This document shows positions 22,092 to 30,580 of a DNA stretch of 64,000 nt, piece by piece; the stretch's first letter is position 1, and each line of letters opens with the position of its first letter. A program made the translations under genes and the position numbers. The notes beneath the pieces are model-generated. The model was not told the DNA's origin. It did no database searches and saw nothing but the letters and a program-made list of their open reading frames with translations. Source of the stretch: CAVSCD01 sp963726335. GTDB lineage: Bacteria > Acidobacteriota > Aminicenantia > Aminicenantales > UBA8522. Location of the stretch: the NCBI GenBank assembly GCA_963726335.1, contig CAVSCD010000010.1:248001-312000 (forward strand), given 5' to 3'.

Positions 22092-22121
22092 TTGACGACG
22101 ACCCATGAAAACAGCTAGGAT
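22092..22121 (+). promoter_or_regulatory. Promoter of the NUDIX gene, leaderless layout
   Basis: TTGACG (22092-22097), 18-nt spacer, TAGGAT (22116-22121). The ATG at 22130 begins only 8 nt after the -10 box, so transcription should start at or next to the start codon. Confidence 0.55.
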
Positions 22122-22129
22122 GGCCATCG

Positions 22130-22558
22130 ATGACCCCCGCAAAGCCGGAACATTACCGCAACCCCTTCCCCACCGTCGATATCATCATCGAAATCGTCCG
22201 GCCCGACGGACGCCCGGGCATCGTCCTGATCAAGCGTAAGAACCCGCCCCCCGGCTGGGCGCTTCCGGGCGGGTTCGTGGATTACGGCGAATCGCTCGAG
22301 CGCGCCGCCGTCCGCGAGGCCAAAGAAGAGACGACGCTGGACGTCGAGCTCGCAGGCCAGTTCCACACCTATTCGGAACCCGGCCGCGACCCGCGCTTTC
22401 ACACGATCTCGACGGTCTTCATCGCCAGGGCCGCCGGGACGCCCAGGGCCGAGGACGACGCCGCCGAGATCGGGATTTTCACGGCCGACGACCTTCCGGC
22501 TCCGCTGGCCTTCGACCACGCCATGGTCCTCGCCGACTATTTCCACGGAAGATACTAG
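22130..22558 (+). CDS. NUDIX hydrolase
   Basis: 142 aa, intact. The NUDIX box runs GGFVDYGESLERAAVREA then KEETTLDVEL, matching G-x5-E-x7-RE-U-x-EE-x-G-U with Thr in place of the final conserved Gly. WALPGGFVDYG and IVLIKRKNPPPG are typical of MutT/ADP-ribose pyrophosphatase relatives. It cleaves nucleoside diphosphates linked to another group; the substrate is not predictable. No ribosome site precedes ATG 22130, which fits a leaderless mRNA. Confidence 0.88.
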   Translation: MTPAKPEHYRNPFPTVDIIIEIVRPDGRPGIVLIKRKNPPPGWALPGGFVDYGESLERAAVREAKEETTLDVELAGQFHTYSEPGRDPRFHTISTVFIARAAGTPRAEDDAAEIGIFTADDLPAPLAFDHAMVLADYFHGRY

Positions 22559-22743
22559 GCCACTTGAGCTCTGAGCCGTCCTCGTGCGGCTGAAACTCGA
22601 CGGGTGGCTCGGTTCAGGCCCGCCGACCGAACGTTTGATGGTGTAACTCTGTCGCTGAAATCAACACGATGGGCCGTTCGGCGCCGGGGGTGCTGGGCCA
22701 GCCCCGTCGGGCGCTGTGAAAAGCCTGAGGCTTATAGATGGCC

Positions 22744-22773
22744 TTGACAACGACCGACCCCAAAAGCGACAAT
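22744..22773 (+). promoter_or_regulatory. Promoter of the DUF2007 gene, leaderless layout
   Basis: TTGACA (22744-22749), 18-nt spacer, GACAAT (22768-22773). ATG 22780 starts 6 nt later, so the start codon would lie at the transcription start. Confidence 0.5.
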
Positions 22774-22779
22774 CACGGC

Positions 22780-23049
22780 ATGGACGACGAACACGAACCC
22801 AAGACCGATAAGAACATGAAGCTCGCCGTGTTAAGCCGGGTCAACGGGCCCGTCGAAGCCGAGGTCATCAAGAACTTTCTCGAATCGCAGGGGATCGCCT
22901 GCATCCTCCAGGGACAGATGCTCCAGGCCATCTATCCCATCCTCGTGGACGGCCTGGCGGAGATCAAGGTCATGGTTTCCGAAAACGACCTCGAGGCCGC
23001 CAGTGAGCTTCTGAAAACGCTCGATTCTTCAAAGTCCGAAGAGACCTAG
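22780..23049 (+). CDS. DUF2007-family small protein
   Basis: 89 aa from ATG 22780. An upstream in-frame ATG at 22738 lies before the -35 box, so the shorter form is preferred. The core is LAVLSRVNGPVEAEVIKNFL, then GIACILQGQMLQAIYPI and GLAEIKVMVSENDLEAASEL, the ferredoxin-like DUF2007 pattern (sometimes called putative signal-transducing protein). Its function is unknown. It sits just upstream of mraZ but has its own promoter and is separated from mraZ by an AT-rich spacer. Confidence 0.75.
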   Translation: MDDEHEPKTDKNMKLAVLSRVNGPVEAEVIKNFLESQGIACILQGQMLQAIYPILVDGLAEIKVMVSENDLEAASELLKTLDSSKSEET

Positions 23050-23147
23050 CGTCCTGGGCGTCCGCCCCGCGTCGTTTCTCTCCTTAAGAATAATCTAATT
23101 ACTTAATATTAATAATCTATCTTAATAGAAAAAACCGCACTTTTTGC

Positions 23148-23176
23148 TTGACATTTAATCTGGCGTCCCCTAATAT
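23148..23176 (+). promoter_or_regulatory. Promoter of the dcw cluster
   Basis: TTGACA (23148-23153), 17-nt spacer, TAATAT (23171-23176), 29 nt before the mraZ ATG. Upstream from 23085 to 23130 is a sharply AT-rich stretch with a repeated ATAATCTA (23090-23097 and 23112-23119, 22 nt apart) that could be an UP element or an operator. Confidence 0.75.
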
Positions 23177-23186
23177 CCAGCGTGAA

Positions 23187-23211
23187 TGGGATAAAACGGG
23201 ACAAAATGGGA
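23187..23211 (+). promoter_or_regulatory. MraZ operator (three MraZ boxes)
   Basis: TGGGA (23187), CGGGA (23197) and TGGGA (23207) are spaced exactly 10 nt apart with A-rich 5-nt linkers. This is the known arrangement of direct MraZ-binding repeats. The third box overlaps the mraZ start codon (ATG 23206), so binding would block both the transcription start region and translation entry. Confidence 0.75.
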
Positions 23212-23673
23212 AATCTATTGATCGGAAATTACTCGGCCAAGATCGATAAAAGCGGCCGGATCAAGATCCCGGAAAAGTTCCGCGCCGCCATCGAAGGGGA
23301 ATACGGCAGAGATGTATTCATCACCTCGCTCACCGACGAGGCCGTCCAGATCTATCCCGTCACCGTCTGGTTAGGGCTCACCGGCGTCGCCGGGGAAGGT
23401 GCACTCCAGCTTCGGCCCGACGTCCGGCGCTTCCTGCTCCGGGTCAACAGGAAGGGCGGCCAGCACGAGATCGACACCAAGGGCCGCGTCCTGCTCACGG
23501 CGGCGCTCCGGGAGGCCGCCCAGCTTCAGGACGAGGTGGAAGTCATCGGGTTCAACGATCATCTGGAAGTTTGGAACCGGGAGCGGCTCGACCGGCAGCT
23601 CGAGGCCAAACCCCTGACCGACGAGGATTTCGAGAACATCTCGAAGCTCATCCCCCGCGGGAAAAGCGAATGA
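23206..23673 (+). CDS. mraZ: Transcriptional regulator MraZ
   Basis: 155 aa from ATG 23206. Two SpoVT/AbrB-like repeats are visible: GNYSAKIDKSGRIKIPEKFR (first) and HEIDTKGRVLLTAALREA (second), each with the D-x-(K)GR core. MraZ forms a ring that binds TGGGN repeats and usually represses the dcw cluster. A GTG at 23182 in frame lies just after the -10 box and would allow a leaderless longer form, but the family's N terminus favours 23206. No Shine-Dalgarno site is present. The stop overlaps the rsmH ATG. Confidence 0.92.
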   Translation: MGNLLIGNYSAKIDKSGRIKIPEKFRAAIEGEYGRDVFITSLTDEAVQIYPVTVWLGLTGVAGEGALQLRPDVRRFLLRVNRKGGQHEIDTKGRVLLTAALREAAQLQDEVEVIGFNDHLEVWNRERLDRQLEAKPLTDEDFENISKLIPRGKSE

Positions 23674-24566
23674 GCGAAAAAGGACATGTGCCCGTCCTTC
23701 TCCACGAAGTCATTGAGCATTTGGACGCGGGGAGAGAAGGGCTGTATATCGACGCCACGATCGGCCTGGGCGGCCACGCCCTGGCCATTCTCGAGAGCCA
23801 TCCCCGAGCCCGGCTGGCCGGGTTTGACATCGACGAGCTGGCCCTCGACGTCGTCAAGAACAAGCTCAAGCCCTACGCCGACCGGGTGGAGCTGTATCAC
23901 GCCGATTTCCGGCTGATCCCCGGCCTCGACCTCGACTTCCCCGCCGTCCGCGGCCTTCTCCTCGACCTGGGGCTGTCCTCGTTCCAGCTCGACAACCCGG
24001 AACGGGGCTTCAGCTTCAACCTTGACGGCCCTCTCGACATGCGCATGGATCTCAGGAACAGGACGACCGCCTTCAAGATCATCGACACGTATTCGGAGCC
24101 CAAGCTCGCTCAGCTCTTTTTCGAGTACGGCGAGCTGCATCAGGCCCGCCGGCTGGCCCGCGAGATCGTCGCCCGCCGGAAGCTCAGGAAGTTCTCCACC
24201 ACGGCCGAGCTCCGGGCGATCATCGAAGCGGTCTGCCATTGGATCCCCCAAAAAGGGAAGATCCATCCGGCAGCCAAGGTCTTCCAGGCGTTGCGGATCG
24301 AGGTCAACGGCGAGCTCACCGGTCTGGCCGGATTCCTCGAGGCCATGGCCGCCAAGACCGGCCCCGGGGCGCGCCTGGCGGCCATCTCGTTCCATTCCCT
24401 GGAGGACCGGATCGTCAAGCAGACGTTCCATAAGCTCGCGGCCGGCGAAGGACGCCCTCCCCTGCTCCGCCTGATCACCAGAAAACCGGTCACGGCCGGC
24501 GACGAGGAAGTCGCCGCCAATTCACGCGCCAGGTCGGCCAAGCTGCGGGCCGCGGAGAGGATTTGA
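23670..24566 (+). CDS. rsmH: 16S rRNA (cytosine-1402-N4)-methyltransferase
   Basis: 298 aa. The N terminus HVPVLLHEVIEHL and the SAM site DATIGLGGHALAIL are diagnostic, followed by LLLDLGLSSFQLDNPERGFSF, FNLDGPLDMRMD and the C-terminal AISFHSLEDRIVKQTF. RsmH methylates C1402 of 16S rRNA in the decoding centre. ATG 23670 overlaps the mraZ stop (ATGA), and the TGA at its end overlaps the next ATG. Confidence 0.95.
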   Translation: MSEKGHVPVLLHEVIEHLDAGREGLYIDATIGLGGHALAILESHPRARLAGFDIDELALDVVKNKLKPYADRVELYHADFRLIPGLDLDFPAVRGLLLDLGLSSFQLDNPERGFSFNLDGPLDMRMDLRNRTTAFKIIDTYSEPKLAQLFFEYGELHQARRLAREIVARRKLRKFSTTAELRAIIEAVCHWIPQKGKIHPAAKVFQALRIEVNGELTGLAGFLEAMAAKTGPGARLAAISFHSLEDRIVKQTFHKLAAGEGRPPLLRLITRKPVTAGDEEVAANSRARSAKLRAAERI

Positions 24567-24871
24567 TGGTCCGCCGGAAATACGCCAAAAGAGAAATCCT
24601 CTTGGCGGCCGGTTGCGTTCTCCTGGCCATCGGCACGCTCACGTTCTACATCTGGCAGCAATCCGTCCTGATCAACCTGGGCTATGAATCCAGCAAGCTC
24701 GAGAAGATCAAAGCCAGCGTCGAAGAGGACATTCGCAGGCTGGACACCGACAGGGCCTTTCTCCTGGCGCCCGACAAGGTGGAGAGGATCGCCCGGGAAG
24801 AGCTCCGGCTGGCGAGTCCCCGTCAGGACCAGATCATCTACGAAGGGCTGACGGCCCCGGAGGCGAAGTGA
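24566..24871 (+). CDS. ftsL: Cell division protein FtsL-like
   Basis: 101 aa from ATG 24566. A short basic N terminus, one membrane helix (ILLAAGCVLLAIGTLTFYIW) and a leucine-zipper-like helix (YESSKLEKIKASVEEDIRRL), then KVERIAREELRLASP, match FtsL. FtsL is a bitopic scaffold that links FtsQ/FtsB to the FtsWI synthase. Assignment rests on size, topology and position between rsmH and ftsI, since the sequence is poorly conserved in all lineages. Confidence 0.8.
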   Translation: MVRRKYAKREILLAAGCVLLAIGTLTFYIWQQSVLINLGYESSKLEKIKASVEEDIRRLDTDRAFLLAPDKVERIAREELRLASPRQDQIIYEGLTAPEAK

Positions 24872-26629
24872 GCGATTTCGCTTATACCGGGGAAAAACGG
24901 ACCCGCAAGCGGACCGTCCTCCTGACCATGTTCTTTTTCCTCTGGTTCTTCGGCCTCACGCTCAGGCTCATCCAGCTCCAGGTCATCGAGCACCCCAGGC
25001 TCCGCCTGATCGCCGTCAAACAAAACCAGTCGAAAAAACCGATCATCCCCGAGCGGGGCGAGATCCTCGACCGAAGCGGCAAAGTCATCGCCCGGAGCCT
25101 CCCCGTTCCCTCCGTCGCGCTCTTCGGCGCCCATACTGAACCCGAGGATACGGCCTTCGCCAAGGTCCTCCGCCTCAAAGGAATCCTGAGCCTGTCGGAA
25201 AAAGATCTCCGCAGGATCAAGAACCAGATCGGCGAGAAGGACGAGTTCATCTTCATCAAGCGGAAGATCAGCCAGGCAGAGGCCGACGCGGTCGGCCGGC
25301 TGCGCCTCGAGGGCGTCGGCTTCCAGGCAGAGCACAAAAGGTTCTATCCCTGGGGAGCCCAGGCGGCCCAGATCCTCGGGGGAGTCGGCATCGACAACGA
25401 GGGGCTCAGCGGGCTGGAGCTTCAGTACAACGACCGGCTCGCCGGCAGCAACGGGGAAAGGCTGATGCTGTGCGATGCCAGACGGCGTGCCTATCACTGG
25501 GAAGTCCTCAAGGAAGCGGCGCCGGGGCAGGATCTCGTGCTCACTATCGACGAGACCATCCAGTACATCGCGTCGAGCGAGCTGGAAAAGGCCGTCCGTG
25601 AGAACAACGCCGCCTGGGGCACGGTGATCGTCTCTCATCCGGGTTCGGGAGAGATCCTGGCCATGGCCACCGCTCCCTCTTACGACCCGAACGACTACCC
25701 TCCCTCCGATCCGCACCTCATGCGCAACCAGGCCATTCAGGAGAATTTCGAGCCCGGCTCGACCTTCAAGATCGTCACCGCAGCGGCGGCCCGGGAGTTC
25801 GATGTCGTCGATTTCAACGACCGTTTCGACTGCAGCCAGGGCTTCATCCGGGTGCCGGGTTACACCATCCGCGACCACAAGCGGATGGGCGTCCTGACTT
25901 TTGCCGAGGTCATCATCGATTCGTCGAACGTCGGCACGGTCAAGGTCGGCCAGCGCGTCGGCGAGGAAAACCTCTACCGCATGATCAAGGCCTTCGGCTT
26001 CGGCGAGAAAACCGGCATCGAGCTTCCCGGCGAAGAAAACGGGATCTGCCACCCCACCAACAGGTGGAGCAAGTCTTCCCTCGCCTCCCATTCCATCGGC
26101 TACGGCATATCCGTGACGGCCATCCAGGTGCTCCAGGCGATGAACGTCATCGCCAACCGGGGCCAGCTGATCCCGCCGCGCATCTCGCGGGACGCCGTTG
26201 ACCGGACGGGCTTCCCTCCCGCCGCCACGGCCGGCCGCGAAGAGGGCCATCTCCGATCGGACCGCGGCCGAACTCATCGATAACATTTTCGCCAAGGTGG
26301 CCATCGAGGGGACGGCCGCGCAGGCCCGTCTCGACGGTTTCACGGTGGCCGGAAAGACGGGGACCGCCCAGAGATCAATCCCGGGCGCCCGGGGATATTC
26401 TTCGGGCCGCCATTTGGCGTCGTTCGTCGGGTTCGTCCCCGCCTCGGACCCGGCCCTATCCATTGTCGTAGTTATCGACGATCCCAAGGCCAAGGTCTAT
26501 TACGGCGGCCTGGTCGCCGCGCCCGTCTTCCGGGAAATCGCCCGGCGGACGCTTCTTTACCTCAATCATTTTCCGGAGTTCGACCCTTCCCGAAAGATCA
26601 TCACCGCCAAAGCGGCCGGGGAGGACTGA
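24868..26629 (+). CDS. ftsI: Septal peptidoglycan transpeptidase (PBP3/FtsI type), one frameshift
   Basis: About 587 aa. GTG 24868 overlaps the ftsL stop. One membrane helix (TVLLTMFFFLWFFGLTLRL), the PBP dimerisation domain (PERGEILDRSGKVIARSLP), and the transpeptidase domain with SxxK as GSTFK (catalytic Ser), SxN as SSN and the KTGTA box KTGTAQ. A frame change near 26215 joins the two parts. It cross-links septal peptidoglycan with FtsW. No PASTA repeats follow, unlike many Gram-positive homologues. Confidence 0.9.
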
Positions 26630-26631
26630 TC

Positions 26632-28101
26632 ATGAAGCTCAAGGACCTGTTCAGAAACGTCCCCGGGCTCGACATCGCCGGGAACGGCGACCCGGAGATC
26701 CAGGGGCTCGCGTATTCGTCCCTCCAGGTCCAGCCGGGTGACCTGTTCGCCGCCCTGCGGGGCGGGAAAACGGACGGCCTGCGGTTCGTCGATGACGCCC
26801 TGGGCCGCGGCGCGGCCGCCGTCCTGGCCGAAGTCCCGAGGCCGCAGGGCCAAAAGAAGGCCTGGATCAAGGCCCTCGACGCGCGCGAGGCCCTGGCCCT
26901 CGCCGCCGCGAACTTCTACGACCACCCGTCCATGAAGCTCAAGATCGTGGGCATCACCGGCACCAAAGGCAAGACGACGGTCACCTACCTCCTCGAGTCG
27001 ATCCTGGTCAAGGCGGGCCTGGCGCCGGGCGTCATCGGCACGGTCAACTACCGCTGGGCGGACAAGCTCATCCCCGCTCCGCGGACGACCCCCGAAGCGC
27101 CGGACGTGCAGAGGATGCTGGGCGAGATGCTCGCCGGCGGCGTCAGCCATTGCCTGATCGAGGTCTCTTCGCATGCGCTCGACCTCAAGCGGGTCTGGGG
27201 CGTCCACTTCGACATCGCCGCCTTCACCAACCTCAGCCCCGAGCACCTCGACTTCCACGAGTCGATCGAAGAATACTTCGAAGCCAAAAAGAAGCTGTTC
27301 TTCCTCAACGCCAAGAAGCGGACCGCGGTCGTCAACCTGGACGACCCCTGGGGAAAGCGGCTGATCAACGAGCTCCCGCTGAAGACCGTTACCTTCGGCC
27401 TCGAGCCCGCCGCCATCATTCGGGCCGGGAACATCCGGCTCTCGGAGAACGGCATCAAGGCCGACGTCGATTACCCCGGCGGTCAGATCAAGGTCTGCTC
27501 GCGCCTGATGGGCCGGCACAATCTCTACAACATCCTGGCCGCCGTCGCCGCCGGGCTCGCCCTGAATATCCCCGCGGCGGCGGTCAAAGAGGGCATTTCC
27601 GAGCTCACCGGCATCCCGGGCCGGCTGGAAAAGATCGAAAACAGCCTGGGTTTCCAGGTCTACGTCGACTACGCCCACACCGAGGAGGCCATGCGGAGCC
27701 TTCTGGTGACGGTCCGGGAGCTCAAGCCCGACCGCATCATCCTCGTTTTCGGCGCGGGCGGGGACAGGGACAAGGGCAAGCGGCCGAACATGGGCAAGGT
27801 GGCCGCCGCGCTCGCCGACCTGACTTTCCTGACTTCGGATAATCCGCGGTCGGAAGACCCGCTGGCCATCATCGCCGACATCGAGAAGGGCCTGGTCGAT
27901 GGCCAGGCCAAGGAATACCGGATCGTCCCCGACCGCCGCGAGGCCATCGCCCAAGCCCTGACCGCGGCCCGGAAGGGTGATTGCGTCCTGGTCGCCGGCA
28001 AGGGCCATGAACGCACCCAGACGTTCAAGGATCAGACGGTCCCTTTTGACGACGGCGAGGTCATCCGGGAAATCCTCAGGGCCATGGAGAGGAAATCCTG
28101 A
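26632..28101 (+). CDS. murE: UDP-MurNAc-tripeptide synthetase (meso-DAP adding)
   Basis: 489 aa, intact. ATP site GITGTKGKTTVTYLL, substrate loop IGTVNYRWAD and TTPEAPDVQ, the carbamylated-lysine region, and the C-terminal LTSDNPRSEDP. The DNPR motif selects meso-diaminopimelate in this family (DNPA or DDPN types take lysine), so the wall is predicted to be DAP-type. It starts 2 nt after ftsI and its stop overlaps the murF start. Confidence 0.95.
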   Translation: MKLKDLFRNVPGLDIAGNGDPEIQGLAYSSLQVQPGDLFAALRGGKTDGLRFVDDALGRGAAAVLAEVPRPQGQKKAWIKALDAREALALAAANFYDHPSMKLKIVGITGTKGKTTVTYLLESILVKAGLAPGVIGTVNYRWADKLIPAPRTTPEAPDVQRMLGEMLAGGVSHCLIEVSSHALDLKRVWGVHFDIAAFTNLSPEHLDFHESIEEYFEAKKKLFFLNAKKRTAVVNLDDPWGKRLINELPLKTVTFGLEPAAIIRAGNIRLSENGIKADVDYPGGQIKVCSRLMGRHNLYNILAAVAAGLALNIPAAAVKEGISELTGIPGRLEKIENSLGFQVYVDYAHTEEAMRSLLVTVRELKPDRIILVFGAGGDRDKGKRPNMGKVAAALADLTFLTSDNPRSEDPLAIIADIEKGLVDGQAKEYRIVPDRREAIAQALTAARKGDCVLVAGKGHERTQTFKDQTVPFDDGEVIREILRAMERKS

Positions 28102-29490
28102 TGGTCGAGCTCCGGCTGGACGAGTTGGCCGCCAGGATGAACGGGCGCATCCTGCAGGGCGAGCCGGCGCGCGTCTTTGGGCGTTTCGGCATCGATTCCC
28201 GGCTGACGGCGGCCGGAGAACTCTTTTTTGCCATCCGGGCACGGCGCGACGGGCACGATTTCATCCCCGAGGCCGCGGCGCGGGGGGCCGCCGGGGCAGT
28301 CATCTCCCGCGACATTCCCCGCCCGGGTTCGGACTTCGCGCTCATCCAAGTGGACGATACAGTCGCGGGGCTCGAGAGGCTGGCCCGGACAGCGCTCGCC
28401 GGCCAACAGGTCAAAGTCGTGGGCATCACCGGGAGCGTGGGGAAGACGACAACCAAGGAGTTCACGGCCTCCCTCCTCTCCCGCCGGTTCGGTGTCCTGA
28501 AGTCCGAGGGGAATTTCAACAACAACCTCGGCCTGGCGCTCTCGGTCCTCCGGCTCGAACCCGGCCACGAGGTCGCCGTCCTCGAAATGGGGACAAGCGG
28601 GTTCGGGGAGATCCTGGCCCTCACCCGCGTCGCCCCTCCGGACGTCGCGGTCATTACCAACGTCAATCCGGTTCACCTCGAGTTTCTTCACGACATCGAG
28701 GGTGTCGCCCGGGCCAAGAAGGAGATCCTGGAGGGCGCGCGGCCGACCGGCGTCGCCGTCCTCAACGCCGACGACCCCTGGGTCATGAAGATCGGGCGCG
28801 ACTGGCCGGGCCGGCGGCTGACCTTCGGGCTGGGCCGTGATGCCGACGTCCGGGCCGCCTCGGTCCGGGCGCTCGGCCTGGATGGGATGGCCTTCGAGCT
28901 CAGCTTCCAGGGCGAAAAGGCCGAAGTCCACGCGGCGTTCATCTATGAGGAATACGTTGACAATCTGCTCGCCGCCGTCGGCGCCTGCGCCGCGCTCGGC
29001 GTCCCGTTCGGGGTCATCGTCGAAGGCATCGCCGGGCTGCGCCCGCTCCGGAGAAGGGGCGCGCTGATCCTCCTGAGCCGGGGGATCCGGATGGTCGACG
29101 ATTCTTATAACTCCAGCCCCAGGGCACTGGCCGCCGCGCTCAAGGGGTTGGGCGCCCTCGAGGCCGGAAGACGGGTGGCCATCCTGGGCGATATGCTCGA
29201 GCTCGGCGAGCGCGAAAAAGAATTCCATCTGGCGGCCGGCCGGCAGCTCGTCGAGTCCGGCTGGGACGCGCTCATCACCGTCGGCGCCCTGGGCGCGTTG
29301 ATCGCCGAAGGCGCCCGGGAGGCGGGGATGGAGGACCTCGCGGATATCGGTTTTCCCTACGGCCGCCGCCGCCGCGCCCGTATCCGCCGCGCTCATCCGC
29401 GACGGGGACCTCATCCTGGTCAAAGGTTCGAGGGGTATCCGGATGGATCAGATCGCCGACCGGCTGGCGGCGGACCTCAAGGAGACATGA
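28101..29490 (+). CDS. murF: UDP-MurNAc-tripeptide D-Ala-D-Ala ligase, one frameshift
   Basis: About 463 aa. ATP site GITGSVGKTTTKEF, then GNFNNNLGLALSVL, VLEMGTSGFGEI, VDDSYNSSPRALAAAL and LGDMLELGE. A frame change near 29365 joins the last block, LVKGSRGIRMDQIADRLA, ending at 29490. It adds D-Ala-D-Ala to complete the pentapeptide. No ddl gene for making the dipeptide is nearby. ATG overlaps the murE TGA. Confidence 0.92.
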
Positions 29491-29491
29491 C

Positions 29492-30580
29492 GTGTTCTAC
29501 TGGCTGCTCGTGCCGCTCAGGGAATACTCGGTTTTCTTCAACGTGTTCAGGTACATCACGGTGCGGACTTCGCTCGCCGGAGTGACGGCCGTCCTCGTAA
29601 GCTTCATCTTCGGCCCGCTCATCATCCGGCAGCTCAAGAAGCGCCAGATCGGCCAGCAGATCCGGCCCGACGGGCCGCAGTCCCACCTCGTTAAAAAAGG
29701 GACGCCCTCGATGGGGGGCATCCTGATCATCGGTTCGACCATCATCCCCACCCTCATTTGGGGCAACCTGGAAAACGCCTACGTCTGGATCGCCATGGCG
29801 ACGATGCTCGGGTTCGGGGCGGTCGGGTTCCTTGACGATTACCTGAAGGTGACCCGGCAGCGCTCGCTGGGGCTGACGGGGAGCCGCAAGATCGCGCTCC
29901 AGGTGGCCCTGGCCGGACTGATCGGCCTCGCCCTGGTCTATATCGGGCTGACCGACGGGTTCAGCCTCAGGCTGAGCTTCCCTTTCTTCAAGAAGTTCAT
30001 CCCCTACCTGGGCTGGTTCTACCTCCCCTGGATCATGTTCATCCTGGTCGGGTCTTCGAACGCCGTCAACCTGGCCGACGGCCTGGACGGGCTGGCCATC
30101 GGGCTCACGGCCATCAGCGCCAGCGCCCTGACGGCGATCACCTACCTCGCCGGGCACCAGGTTTTCTCGACCTACCTGAACATCCCCTGGATCGAACAGG
30201 CGGCCGAGCTGACGGTTTTCGCCGGCGCCTTCACCGGCGCCTGCCTGGCCTTCCTCTGGTTCAACTGCCACCCGGCGCAGGTCTTCATGGGTGACGTGGG
30301 AGCCCTCTCGCTCGGGGCGACACTGGCGGTGATCGCCATCCTGATCAAGCAGGAATTCCTGCTGTTCACGGTCGCCGGGGTGTTCATCCTGGAAGCCCTG
30401 TCCGTGATCTTCCAGGTGGGCTACTTCAAAATCTCGGGAGGAAAGCGAATCTTCCGGATGGCGCCGCTCCATCATCATTTCGAGCTCAGCGGCTGGAATG
30501 AAGAACAGGTCGTCGTCAGGTTCTGGATCGCGGCCATCATCTTCGCGCTCTTCAGCCTGGCGACGTTGAAACTGAGATGA
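29492..30580 (+). CDS. mraY: Phospho-MurNAc-pentapeptide translocase
   Basis: 362 aa, intact, GTG start at 29492 one base after the murF stop. Ten or so membrane helices; motifs KKGTPSMGGILI, the double-Asp FLDDYLKV, NAVNLADGLDGLAIG, FMGDVGALSLG and MAPLHHHFELSGWNE are all present. It transfers phospho-MurNAc-pentapeptide to undecaprenyl phosphate, forming lipid I at the inner membrane. Confidence 0.96.
   Translation: MFYWLLVPLREYSVFFNVFRYITVRTSLAGVTAVLVSFIFGPLIIRQLKKRQIGQQIRPDGPQSHLVKKGTPSMGGILIIGSTIIPTLIWGNLENAYVWIAMATMLGFGAVGFLDDYLKVTRQRSLGLTGSRKIALQVALAGLIGLALVYIGLTDGFSLRLSFPFFKKFIPYLGWFYLPWIMFILVGSSNAVNLADGLDGLAIGLTAISASALTAITYLAGHQVFSTYLNIPWIEQAAELTVFAGAFTGACLAFLWFNCHPAQVFMGDVGALSLGATLAVIAILIKQEFLLFTVAGVFILEALSVIFQVGYFKISGGKRIFRMAPLHHHFELSGWNEEQVVVRFWIAAIIFALFSLATLKLR

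Larger units (their letters stand above)
21722..22129. other. 408-base divergent region
   Basis: It holds the sigma-54-type promoter for the FecR gene at its left edge and the NUDIX promoter at its right edge. CATATG occurs twice (21775-21780 and 21782-21787), touching the -24 element. No gene is supported between them; the minus-strand frame at 21759-22142 has no family features. Confidence 0.45.

Noticed and set aside
22559..22737. Possible tRNA or small RNA between the NUDIX and DUF2007 genes
   Set aside because: No cloverleaf, T-loop GTTC-A motif or strong hairpin with T-run can be built there.
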